A DNA stretch of 5,756 nucleotides, taken from Phycisphaerae bacterium. Lineage in GTDB: Bacteria; Planctomycetota; Phycisphaerae; UBA1845; Fen-1342. The translations under genes and the position numbers were made by a program. Positions 1 to 5,756 of the stretch are shown in pieces. The stretch's first letter is position 1. The number at the start of each line of letters is the position of its first letter. The stretch spans positions 1 through 5,756 of the forward strand of contig JAFGRR010000661.1 of the NCBI GenBank assembly GCA_016935035.1. Reading direction: 5' to 3'. The notes under the pieces were generated by a model. The model made no database searches. It was not told where the DNA came from and worked only from the letters and a program-made list of their open reading frames with translations.

Positions 1-504
1 ACCGGCTTTGTCGGGCCGGCGTTCGTGCCGCTGGCGCATCCGCTGGCACGCATCGAACACGAGCAGAACGCGCTGTGGGTGACCCCAAACATCGGTGCCC
101 CACTGCTGTTCAGCGGTCCGGGCGCCGGCCCCGAAGTAACGGCGGCGGCGATTCTCGACGATGTCGCCGAGATCGCGACCGCCGGCAAGCCGCGACGGGC
201 GTCCGGCGGAGAGTTCGCGGGCGACGAACCGATCACGTGCCAGGCGCCGGTCACGCCTTGGCTGCTGCGGTTCACGTTCGACGGCAACGTTCCGTCGCAG
301 CAGGAAGTCTCTGAGTTTCTTGGTTCGCACGGCATCTGGTTCTCGCAAGCCGGACGCGACGTGCGTGATAACGAAGTCACCGTGCGGCATGGGTTGGTTC
401 ACACCGCCCCGCGGCTGCACGTCGAGCTGGCGCTATCCGCCTTGCGGCACGCGACCGGCTGTGCAACGCACGCCATTCGTGCGCTGGAGTACGGCGATGT
501 CTGA
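1..504 (+). CDS. hom: Homoserine dehydrogenase, C-terminal part (5' end outside window)
   Basis: This enzyme reduces aspartate semialdehyde to homoserine with NAD(P)H in the cytoplasm, the entry to threonine and methionine. The frame is open from base 1 and gives 167 residues before TGA at 502-504; the Rossmann domain and most of the catalytic domain lie upstream of the window. The family's conserved block is clear: a VPLAHPLA stretch (residues 9-16), then N-A-L-W-V, then a GPGAG loop (39-43) followed by T-A-A-A-I-L-D-D, which matches the usual G-x-GAG...TA-A-V-x-D pattern. Residues about 84-165 look like an ACT domain (LLRFTF strand, a helix, SHGIWF strand, then a second half ending in AIRALE). 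The usual D-x-PG turn is replaced by D-G-N-V-P, so the ligand-binding site may be altered. The last 8 bases overlap the aspartate kinase start, implying translational coupling. The dehydrogenase assignment is firm; the ACT call is an inference from pattern. Confidence 0.9.
   Translation, partial: TGFVGPAFVPLAHPLARIEHEQNALWVTPNIGAPLLFSGPGAGPEVTAAAILDDVAEIATAGKPRRASGGEFAGDEPITCQAPVTPWLLRFTFDGNVPSQQEVSEFLGSHGIWFSQAGRDVRDNEVTVRHGLVHTAPRLHVELALSALRHATGCATHAIRALEYGDV
486..489 (+). promoter_or_regulatory. Ribosome binding site for the aspartate kinase gene
   Basis: A GGAG core lies inside the end of hom, 7 bases before the ATG at 497. It decides the start of the downstream gene, whose frame stays open far upstream, and supports an 8-base overlap with the hom stop codon. 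Confidence 0.65.
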
Positions 505-1282
505 ACACATATCCAACAACGCCGCGCTAGCAGTGATTAAGATCGGCGGGTCGATCCTGGTCGACAAGGCCGCCTATGCCCGCGTGGCCGAATCCATTCA
601 GCAACGGCTCGATGCAGCACCACACGAGCGGCTCGTGATCGTGGTTTCCGCCGAGTTCGGCACGACCGACCGGCTGGAGAAACTGGCGCGGGACATCTGC
701 CCGCAGCCCGACCGCGCGACGATGGACCTGCTGTGGTCAACTGGCGAGTTGCGCTCGGTGGCATTGCTGACGCTGCATCTTCAGGGTTTGGGCATCGCGG
801 CCGCCGGCCTGAACGTGCATCAGTGCGGACTGGCGGCGCATCCGACGCACCCGGATGGAGGCGACGTGTCGCTGAGCCCGCTGCGTCTGCGCTGTTTCCT
901 CAGCCGCAATACCGTTGTCACCGTACCGGGCTTTCTTGCACGCGGCGCGCTGGACGCGGTCGTGTCACTGGGACGCGGCGGCAGCGATCTGACGGCGGTG
1001 CTGCTGGCGGCGGCACTCGGTGCATCGCGCTGTGAGCTAGTAAAGGACGTGCCGGGTTACTACTCAAAAGACCCCCACGTGCACGCGGATGCCGAGTTTT
1101 TGCCGCATCTGAGCACGCGGCAGGCACGTGAGATGGCGCTGCGCGGCTGCGATCTCGTGCAGCTGGCCGCGATCGACGCCGCCGCACGTCACGGTCTACC
1201 GTTACTCGTGCGCACTCTGGCCGAGCTGCCCGGTTCACTGGTAACGGACCACGGAGAAGAGGCGGCGCGCGTGGCGAGCTAG
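497..1282 (+). CDS. Short aspartate kinase, catalytic domain only (no ACT domains)
   Basis: This is an amino-acid-kinase-fold protein of 261 residues, best read as aspartate kinase (aspartate + ATP to aspartyl phosphate), the first step of the lysine/threonine/methionine pathway. Visible motifs are K-I-G-G-S (15-19, phosphate-binding), VVSAEFGTTDRL (49-60), STGE (81-84, matching the catalytic region with E84), GRGGSD (159-164, with R160 and D164 spaced as in known enzymes), and the nucleotide-site segment KDVPGYYSKDP (183-193). GTTD, STGE and GRGGSD together favour aspartate kinase over UMP, glutamate or isopentenyl phosphate kinases. Typical enzymes have 400-450 residues with two C-terminal ACT domains. 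This one stops soon after the kinase fold (LPLLVRT, about 234-240), so allosteric lysine/threonine control within the chain appears absent. The frame is open further upstream, but ATG 497 is chosen because it has a GGAG at 7 bases and the kinase motif begins 14 residues later. I give no symbol because lysC/ask naming depends on regulation. Confidence 0.85.
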   Translation: MSEHISNNAALAVIKIGGSILVDKAAYARVAESIQQRLDAAPHERLVIVVSAEFGTTDRLEKLARDICPQPDRATMDLLWSTGELRSVALLTLHLQGLGIAAAGLNVHQCGLAAHPTHPDGGDVSLSPLRLRCFLSRNTVVTVPGFLARGALDAVVSLGRGGSDLTAVLLAAALGASRCELVKDVPGYYSKDPHVHADAEFLPHLSTRQAREMALRGCDLVQLAAIDAAARHGLPLLVRTLAELPGSLVTDHGEEAARVAS

Positions 1283-1298
1283 CGTGCCGCCCGTCCGC

Positions 1299-1304
1299 AA
1301 GGAG
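1299..1304 (+). promoter_or_regulatory. Ribosome binding site for metY
   Basis: AAGGAG sits 9 bases before ATG 1314. It favours this start over the in-frame GTG at 1284, which would add ten residues with no family resemblance. The 31-base gap after the kinase stop holds this site and no promoter or leader that I can recognise, so metY is probably co-transcribed with the upstream genes. Confidence 0.75.
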
Positions 1305-1313
1305 AACGAGGCC

Positions 1314-2618
1314 ATGACAGTTGGCGCTACAACCGGGCTCGGCACACGCTGCCTGCACGCCGGCCAATCGCCGGACGCGACCACAGGCGCGTGTGCCGTG
1401 CCCATCCACGCCACGACAAGCTACGTATTCCGCGACACCGCGCACGCCGCCGACCTCTTCGCGCTGCGTGAGTTCGGCCACATCTACAGCCGCCTGAGCA
1501 ACCCAACCTGCGAAGTGCTCGAAAAGCGAATGGCGGCGCTCGACGGCGGCGTCGGCGCCCTGGTGACCTCCAGCGGTCAGGCCGCCATCACCATCGCCCT
1601 GCTCAACCTCTGCCAAGCCGGCCAGAACTTCATCGCGTCGAAGAGCCTCTACGGCGGCACATGGACGCTCTTCACGCAGACGTTCCGCCGCCTGGGCGTC
1701 GAGGTGCGCTTCTTCGACACCGACCATCCTGAGAGCATCACCTCACTCGTCGACGCCAATACGCGCGCCGTTTACTGCGAATCGGTCGGCAACCCGCGCA
1801 ACGACATCCCCGATTTCATCGCCCTCGCGGACATCGCCCACCGCTACGGCGTACCGCTCATTTGCGACAACACCGTCATGACGCCCGCCCTGCTGCGGCC
1901 CTTCGAGCACGGCGTCGACATCAACGTCTACAGCTGCACCAAGTTCATCGGCGGCCACGGGCTGCACGTCGGCGGCTGCATCGTCGATTCCGGCAATTTC
2001 GACTGGGCCGCCGACAAGGAATGCTGGCCCGAGTTCACCGCCCCCGACCCGTCCTATCACGGCGTGGTCTTCACCGAAGCGTTGGCCCCTCACGGCAACA
2101 TCGCCTACATCACGCGCTGCCGCACGCACCTGCTGCGTGACATGGGCAGTTGCATGAGCCCGTTCGCCGCGTTTCTTCTTTTGCAGGGCCTGGAAACGCT
2201 TCATTTGCGGATGCCACGCCACTGTGAGAACGCCCTCGCCGTCGCCCGGCATTTGCAGGAACACCCGGCCGTCGAATGGGTCAACTACCCCGGCCTGCCC
2301 AGCCACCACTGCCACGAGGCCGCCCGCAGATATCTGCTCGCCGGCTGCGGCGCGATCGTCGGTTTCGGCATCAAGAACGGTCTGCCGGCAGGCCGGCGTT
2401 TCATCGACTCCGTCAGGCTGCTCTCGCACCTGGCCAACATCGGCGACGCCCGCACGCTCTGCATCCATCCCGCCAGCACCACGCACTCGCAACTGACCGA
2501 AGAGGAGCAGACGCAGACCGGCGTGACCCCCGAGTTCATCCGCCTGTCGATCGGCCTCGAAGATGTCGCCGACATCATCGCCGACATCGACCAGGCCCTG
2601 GAGGCATCGCAACGTTAG
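1314..2618 (+). CDS. metY: O-acetylhomoserine sulfhydrylase (O-acetylhomoserine aminocarboxypropyltransferase)
   Basis: This PLP enzyme of the Cys/Met metabolism family (fold type I) joins O-acetylhomoserine with sulfide to give homocysteine in the cytoplasm. The 434 residues match the usual MetY length of about 430; cystathionine synthases and lyases are shorter, near 380-400. Motifs in order are the N-terminal T-R-C-L-H-A-G block (11-17), YSRLSNPT (58-65, with the Tyr and Arg that bind PLP phosphate from the neighbouring subunit), SSGQAA (86-91), SLYGGT (111-116, Tyr stacking on PLP), CDNT with D185 (pairs with the pyridine nitrogen), SCTKFIGGHG with K210 as the Schiff-base lysine, VDSGNFDW (224-231, typical of MetY rather than MetB/MetC), and HPASTTHSQL (385-394). 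All key residues are present. The gene sits directly before the acyltransferase that makes its substrate. An O-succinylhomoserine-using variant cannot be excluded by eye. Confidence 0.95.
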   Translation: MTVGATTGLGTRCLHAGQSPDATTGACAVPIHATTSYVFRDTAHAADLFALREFGHIYSRLSNPTCEVLEKRMAALDGGVGALVTSSGQAAITIALLNLCQAGQNFIASKSLYGGTWTLFTQTFRRLGVEVRFFDTDHPESITSLVDANTRAVYCESVGNPRNDIPDFIALADIAHRYGVPLICDNTVMTPALLRPFEHGVDINVYSCTKFIGGHGLHVGGCIVDSGNFDWAADKECWPEFTAPDPSYHGVVFTEALAPHGNIAYITRCRTHLLRDMGSCMSPFAAFLLLQGLETLHLRMPRHCENALAVARHLQEHPAVEWVNYPGLPSHHCHEAARRYLLAGCGAIVGFGIKNGLPAGRRFIDSVRLLSHLANIGDARTLCIHPASTTHSQLTEEEQTQTGVTPEFIRLSIGLEDVADIIADIDQALEASQR

Positions 2619-2665
2619 TCCTGGCCCCCAACAACACGCTTCGTGACAAGCGCAGCGCCGGTCTC

Positions 2666-4420
2666 GTGCGAACGCAGACGGTCACGCTCTTCGAGCCGCC
2701 GGACGTACTGCGGCTCGAGTGCGGCCGCACACTCGGCCCCATCGACGTCGCGTACGAAACCTACGGCCAGCTCAATGCCGCCCGCGATAACGCCATCCTC
2801 GTCTGCCACGCCCTCACCGGCGATGCCCACGTCGCCGGCTGTCACGGACCGGCGGGCGAAAAACCCGGCTGGTGGGACGAGATGATCGGCCCCGGCAAGG
2901 GCATCGACACGCGGCGCTACTTCGTGATCTGTGCCAACGTTCTCGGCGGCTGCAAAGGCACCACCGGCCCGGGCAGCATCAACCCCGCCACCGGCCAGCG
3001 CTGGGGCCTCAGTTTCCCCGTCATCACGATCGAAGACATGGTCAAGGTGCAGAAGCGCCTGGTCGAGTATCTCGGCATCGAGCGGCTGCTGGCGGTTATT
3101 GGCGGATCGATGGGCGGGATGCAGGTGCTCGAATGGGCCGTGCGCTACCCGGATTGCGTCGCCGCCGCCATCCCGATCGCCACCGCCCCGCGTCTCAACG
3201 CCCAGTCGATCGCCTTCGACGCCGTCGGGCGCAACGCGATTATCGCCGACCCCAACTTTGCCGACGGCGACTACGGCGAGAAAGGCCCGACCCGCGGCCT
3301 GTCCATCGCCCGCATGGTCGGCCACATTACCTACCTGTCCGAAGAAAGCATGCGGCGGAAGTTCGGCCGGCAACTGCGCGGCACCGACCGCTATCGCTAC
3401 GACTTCAGGAGCGAGTTCTCGGTCGAAACATACCTCGACCACCAGGGCCAGAAATTCGTCGAACGCTTCGATGCCAACAGCTACCTCTACATCACCAAGG
3501 CGATGGACTACTACGACCTGGCCGCCCGTGCCGGGTCATTACAGGCCGCCCTGCGCGACGTGCGTGCCGCCGTGCTGGCCGTCAGCTTCACCAGCGACTG
3601 GCTCTTCACGCCGGCACAATCGCGCCAGATCGTCGACGCCCTGCTGGCCAACGGCCGACCGGCCACCTACTGCAACATCGACTCGGCCTACGGCCACGAC
3701 GCCTTCCTGCTTGAAACTCGGCGCCTCGGCGACCTGATTAGCGCCCACCTGGCCAACGCCGCCGGCCGTCCCGAGCGCCCCTGCGCCGGCACCACAGTCC
3801 CCGCGGCGCAGACGCGAACCACGAGCCCGCTGCGCTCCGACCACGCCCGCATCGAGGAGTTGATCGAGCCCGGTGCACGCGTGCTGGATCTAGGCTGCGG
3901 CGACGGCGAACTGCTGGCGCGCATCCACGACGCCAAACAGGCCCAGGTCCTCGGCGTCGAGTTGGACGCGGATGCCGCCCTGGAGTGCCTGCGCCGCGGC
4001 GTGCCCGTGATTCACGGCGACATCGACGACGAGCTGTCGAAGCTCGCCACAGGCGCGTATGACGTGGTCGTGCTCTCACAGACGCTTCAGACGCTGCCCC
4101 GGCCTGACCGTGTGCTGCGCGAGATGCTTCGCGTCGGCCGCGTCGGCATCGTCAGCTTCGAGAACTGCGCTCACTGGCCGCGCCGCGTCGATCTGCTGCT
4201 GCGCGGCCGCTCCAGCGCCGGCCAGGATGGCCGTTTCGGCTGGTACGACACCCCCCACCTGCGTGATCTCTCGCTGCACGACTTCGAGCGTTTCTGTCGC
4301 CGCAACAACGTCACCATCCGGCGCCGCGTCGCCCTCACCGGCAAGGGCGTAGTGCACCGCCTGCCCAACCTGCGAGCGGCGCAAGCCGTGTACGTAATCA
4401 CCAGCGCCAGCGGTAGCTAG
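2666..4420 (+). CDS. metXW: Fused homoserine O-acyltransferase (MetX) and MetW protein
   Basis: One uninterrupted frame encodes two proteins that are normally separate. Residues 1 to about 360 are MetX, an alpha/beta-hydrolase-fold enzyme that moves an acyl group (normally acetyl from acetyl-CoA) to homoserine. The catalytic triad is visible as S148 in GGSMGGMQ, D311 in FTSDWLF and H344 in YGHDAFLLE. VAYETYG (28-34), CHALTGDAH (47-55) and the N-V-L-G-G-C-K-G-T-T-G-P block (91-102) are also typical. Residues about 362-388 form a Pro/Thr/Ala-rich linker. Residues 389-580 are MetW, a class I SAM-methyltransferase-like protein with VLDLGCGDGELL (406-417), VELD (431-434), VVLSQTLQTL (468-477) and GWYDTP (525-530). 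MetW genes commonly accompany metX and are needed with it for homoserine acylation in bacteria such as Pseudomonas. The start is uncertain. GTG 2666 is the only standard start close to the family N-terminus but lacks a good ribosome binding site, and family-like residues seem to extend a few codons upstream. The gap to metY is 47 bases. Confidence 0.9.
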   Translation: MRTQTVTLFEPPDVLRLECGRTLGPIDVAYETYGQLNAARDNAILVCHALTGDAHVAGCHGPAGEKPGWWDEMIGPGKGIDTRRYFVICANVLGGCKGTTGPGSINPATGQRWGLSFPVITIEDMVKVQKRLVEYLGIERLLAVIGGSMGGMQVLEWAVRYPDCVAAAIPIATAPRLNAQSIAFDAVGRNAIIADPNFADGDYGEKGPTRGLSIARMVGHITYLSEESMRRKFGRQLRGTDRYRYDFRSEFSVETYLDHQGQKFVERFDANSYLYITKAMDYYDLAARAGSLQAALRDVRAAVLAVSFTSDWLFTPAQSRQIVDALLANGRPATYCNIDSAYGHDAFLLETRRLGDLISAHLANAAGRPERPCAGTTVPAAQTRTTSPLRSDHARIEELIEPGARVLDLGCGDGELLARIHDAKQAQVLGVELDADAALECLRRGVPVIHGDIDDELSKLATGAYDVVVLSQTLQTLPRPDRVLREMLRVGRVGIVSFENCAHWPRRVDLLLRGRSSAGQDGRFGWYDTPHLRDLSLHDFERFCRRNNVTIRRRVALTGKGVVHRLPNLRAAQAVYVITSASGS

Positions 4421-4425
4421 CTGCC
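4412..4425. repeat. Imperfect palindrome across the metXW stop codon
   Basis: GGTAGCTAGCTGCC is nearly self-complementary: one symmetric T/G mismatch that would be a wobble pair in RNA. It includes the metXW TAG and part of the 8-base gap to the convergent gene. As RNA it could form only a five-pair stem with a four-base loop, and no T-run follows on either strand, so it is at best a weak transcription-end signal. Confidence 0.3.
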
Positions 4426-4428
4426 AGC

Positions 4429-5670
4429 TTACTCCGGCAGCACATCGCGATCCGGCAACGAGATCCGCGCCGCGTGCTTGGCCGCGACCGGACCAACCAA
4501 CCGCCCGTCGATCTTCTCAATGTTGATGTTCGCACCAGTGGTCGCCTCGACGCGCCCAACGTCCGTCAGGAACCGCCCCGTGAACATCGAACCGCTGCTC
4601 GCCCATATGCTGTAGTCGAACTTGCCGCGCAGCTCGATATCGTTGCAGGTAAACGTGCTGGCCTTTTGCAGGGCGATGGCCATGTGGTTGTCACCCTCGA
4701 TCACCACATGCGCGTCTTCGCCGAGAATATGCCCGTCGTGTTCGAGCCCGATCGGCGTATTGCGCTTGTTGCGGGCACGCAGCAACACCGCGCTGCCGTG
4801 CAGGTCGATGCGCCCGCTGTTATTGATCGCCAACGTGTTTGACCGCTCGTTCCAGCAGTTGATGCGAACGGACTCGCAGCCCAGGCGAATCACGCCGTAG
4901 TAGCTGGCGGAGAGGCTGCCGTTGCCGATAAGCAACGAGGCCCCTTCACGCTCGCGGAAACGCACAATGCCATGGTCCGTAGCCACGATGCCGCAGAAGC
5001 TCTCGTCCGGTGCCTCCTCGAACAGGTCATCGTTGAGCTTGATCGCGCCCCGCAGAGCAACTTGCCCACCACGCTCGGCGTAAATCCCACCATCGCTCAG
5101 ACTGCGGGTGCGAATAGTGACATCCCTGAGCGTGACATAACCCCGGCCCGTGACCATCACACCACGGCGTTGCCGTTTGGTAAACGTGCCGATCGTGATG
5201 TTCTCAACCGACCACTCGCCGTCGCGGCAATCCACCATCGCCGACCCGCCCTCCCAGGCCAGCACGGGCAACTGGTCCTTGTCGTCCGGCAGTCCGACGA
5301 TCTTAGCGGAGACACCCGGCCGCATGCGACACATGAGTACCAGGCAGTTCTCGTCCATACCCTGCCCGCCGGTGGTGCTGTGCCGGCCGCGCACCTCTAC
5401 CGTGACAGAGTTGACCAGCGGATCCGGCAACATGGCCAGTGCCGCCGACAGGGACTTCAGCGGCGCATCACGCGTGCCACGACCGCGGTCACTGCCACGT
5501 TCTACATCAACCGACAGGACCGCCGGGACCGCCTGCAACCCACGCGGCGTACCTCGCGATTGGGCTTGCGCGGCAAATTGTCCACTATCGAACGACACGG
5601 CCGCCACGACAAGGCCGCCCAGCAACAGTGTCGTCATACACCGATTTCGAGTTCGCAGTTGTGTAAACAT
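4429..5670 (-). CDS. Exported protein of unknown function, predicted right-handed beta-helix
   Basis: This 413-residue protein has no function that I recognise. The N-terminus is a classical signal peptide: basic n-region with R6, R8 and R10, hydrophobic core about 12-27 (MTTLLLGGLVVAAVSF), and an A-Q-A site (34-36) suggesting cleavage before Q37. No lipobox or C-terminal anchor is seen, so it is probably periplasmic or secreted. Mature residues 52-80 (V-D-V-E-R-G-S-D-R-G-R-G-T-R-D-A-P-L-K-S-L) resemble the GSD...GT...P-K-S/T-I-x-A entry segment found before pectin-lyase-like beta-helices. The remainder is a run of short alternating beta-strand segments with repeating G, N and D turns (VENITI, VTLRDVTI, YYGVIRL, NNSGRIDL, DAHVVIEGDN), as expected for helix coils. 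No polysaccharide lyase catalytic set is apparent. ATG 5670 is preferred over the in-frame GTG at 5721, since it has AGGGGAG just upstream and puts the signal peptide at the terminus. The gene converges on metXW and seems unrelated to methionine synthesis. Confidence 0.75.
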   Translation of the reverse strand: MFTQLRTRNRCMTTLLLGGLVVAAVSFDSGQFAAQAQSRGTPRGLQAVPAVLSVDVERGSDRGRGTRDAPLKSLSAALAMLPDPLVNSVTVEVRGRHSTTGGQGMDENCLVLMCRMRPGVSAKIVGLPDDKDQLPVLAWEGGSAMVDCRDGEWSVENITIGTFTKRQRRGVMVTGRGYVTLRDVTIRTRSLSDGGIYAERGGQVALRGAIKLNDDLFEEAPDESFCGIVATDHGIVRFREREGASLLIGNGSLSASYYGVIRLGCESVRINCWNERSNTLAINNSGRIDLHGSAVLLRARNKRNTPIGLEHDGHILGEDAHVVIEGDNHMAIALQKASTFTCNDIELRGKFDYSIWASSGSMFTGRFLTDVGRVEATTGANINIEKIDGRLVGPVAAKHAARISLPDRDVLPE

Positions 5671-5673
5671 GGT

Positions 5674-5680
5674 CTCCCCT
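5674..5680 (-). promoter_or_regulatory. Ribosome binding site for the exported beta-helix protein
   Basis: Read on the - strand this is AGGGGAG, 3 bases from its end to ATG 5670. The spacing is short, but GGGGA gives a near-usual distance. The alternative GTG at 5721 has nothing comparable, so the site supports the shorter protein beginning with the signal peptide. Confidence 0.55.
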
Positions 5681-5756
5681 GAATCGTCGCCAAATGCCAC
5701 TGTCCGTGTCCGGTGTCGCACATTCGGGCGTCTAATGGTACTCTGTCGCAGGTGTA

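Noticed and set aside
161..496. Upstream extension of the aspartate kinase frame inside hom
   Set aside because: It is an Arg/Ser-rich out-of-frame reading of hom; ATG 497 has a good ribosome binding site and leads directly into the kinase motif.
1283..1313. Possible regulatory leader or SAM riboswitch before metY
   Set aside because: The gap is 31 bases, far too short for a SAM riboswitch, and contains only the ribosome binding site.
2276..2665. Upstream 130-codon extension of the metXW frame into metY
   Set aside because: The translation is Arg/Pro/His-rich shadow of metY with no family resemblance; the real MetX homology starts near 2650.
918..3442. Nearly continuous chain of long - strand open frames (918-1727, 1743-2612, 2615-3442)
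   Set aside because: They lie opposite strongly recognisable metY and metX and the aspartate kinase. Their translations are low-complexity Ala/Gly/Asp/Val-rich and match no family, as expected for the antisense of high-GC codons.
4474..5682. Long + strand open frames (4474-4842, 4972-5682) opposite the exported protein
   Set aside because: They have no signal peptide or motif and are Arg/His/Ala/Thr-rich, while the - strand frame has a signal peptide, a ribosome binding site and a beta-helix pattern.
5694..5723. Short repeated GTGTC/GTCCG words upstream of the exported protein gene
   Set aside because: The units are five or six bases, irregularly spaced and within what GC-rich sequence gives by chance.
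5681..5756. Possible promoter for the exported protein gene, including a TACCAT resembling a -10 box read on the - strand near 5735-5740
   Set aside because: It matches only four of six positions, and no matching -35 element at proper spacing can be found before the window edge.

Overview
This is a GC-rich, almost fully coding stretch of bacterial chromosome. It holds the downstream part of a methionine/aspartate-family biosynthetic operon on the + strand, and one exported protein gene on the - strand running towards it. No mobile element, CRISPR array, RNA gene or phage-like gene is visible. Gene content alone does not fix the lineage. The GC-rich codon use, the MetX-MetW arrangement and the exported beta-helix protein would suit a planctomycete-like or other environmental high-GC bacterium, but that is a weak inference.

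The + strand (1-4420) carries four tightly packed genes. First is the C-terminal part of homoserine dehydrogenase (hom, 1-504, cut by the window edge), which ends in a divergent ACT-like domain. Second is a short aspartate kinase (497-1282) that overlaps hom by 8 bases and has only the catalytic domain, with no ACT domains. Third is an O-acetylhomoserine sulfhydrylase, MetY type (1314-2618). Fourth is a single reading frame that fuses homoserine O-acyltransferase (MetX) to the SAM-methyltransferase-like protein MetW (about 2666-4420). Together they cover aspartate to aspartyl phosphate, aspartate semialdehyde to homoserine, homoserine to its O-acyl ester, and direct sulfhydrylation to homocysteine. 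The aspartate semialdehyde dehydrogenase and the final methionine synthase are not in the window.

The - strand (5670-4429) encodes a 413-residue protein with a signal peptide. It looks like a right-handed parallel beta-helix (pectin-lyase-like fold) of unknown function. Its stop codon lies 8 bases from the end of metXW, so the two units converge with almost no space for a terminator. Bases 5671-5756 are its upstream region and show a purine-rich ribosome binding site but no convincing promoter.

The most notable points are the MetX-MetW fusion and the stripped-down aspartate kinase translationally overlapped with an ACT-bearing homoserine dehydrogenase. The second resembles a split, order-reversed version of the bifunctional ThrA/MetL enzymes. 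No new defence or mobile system is apparent.
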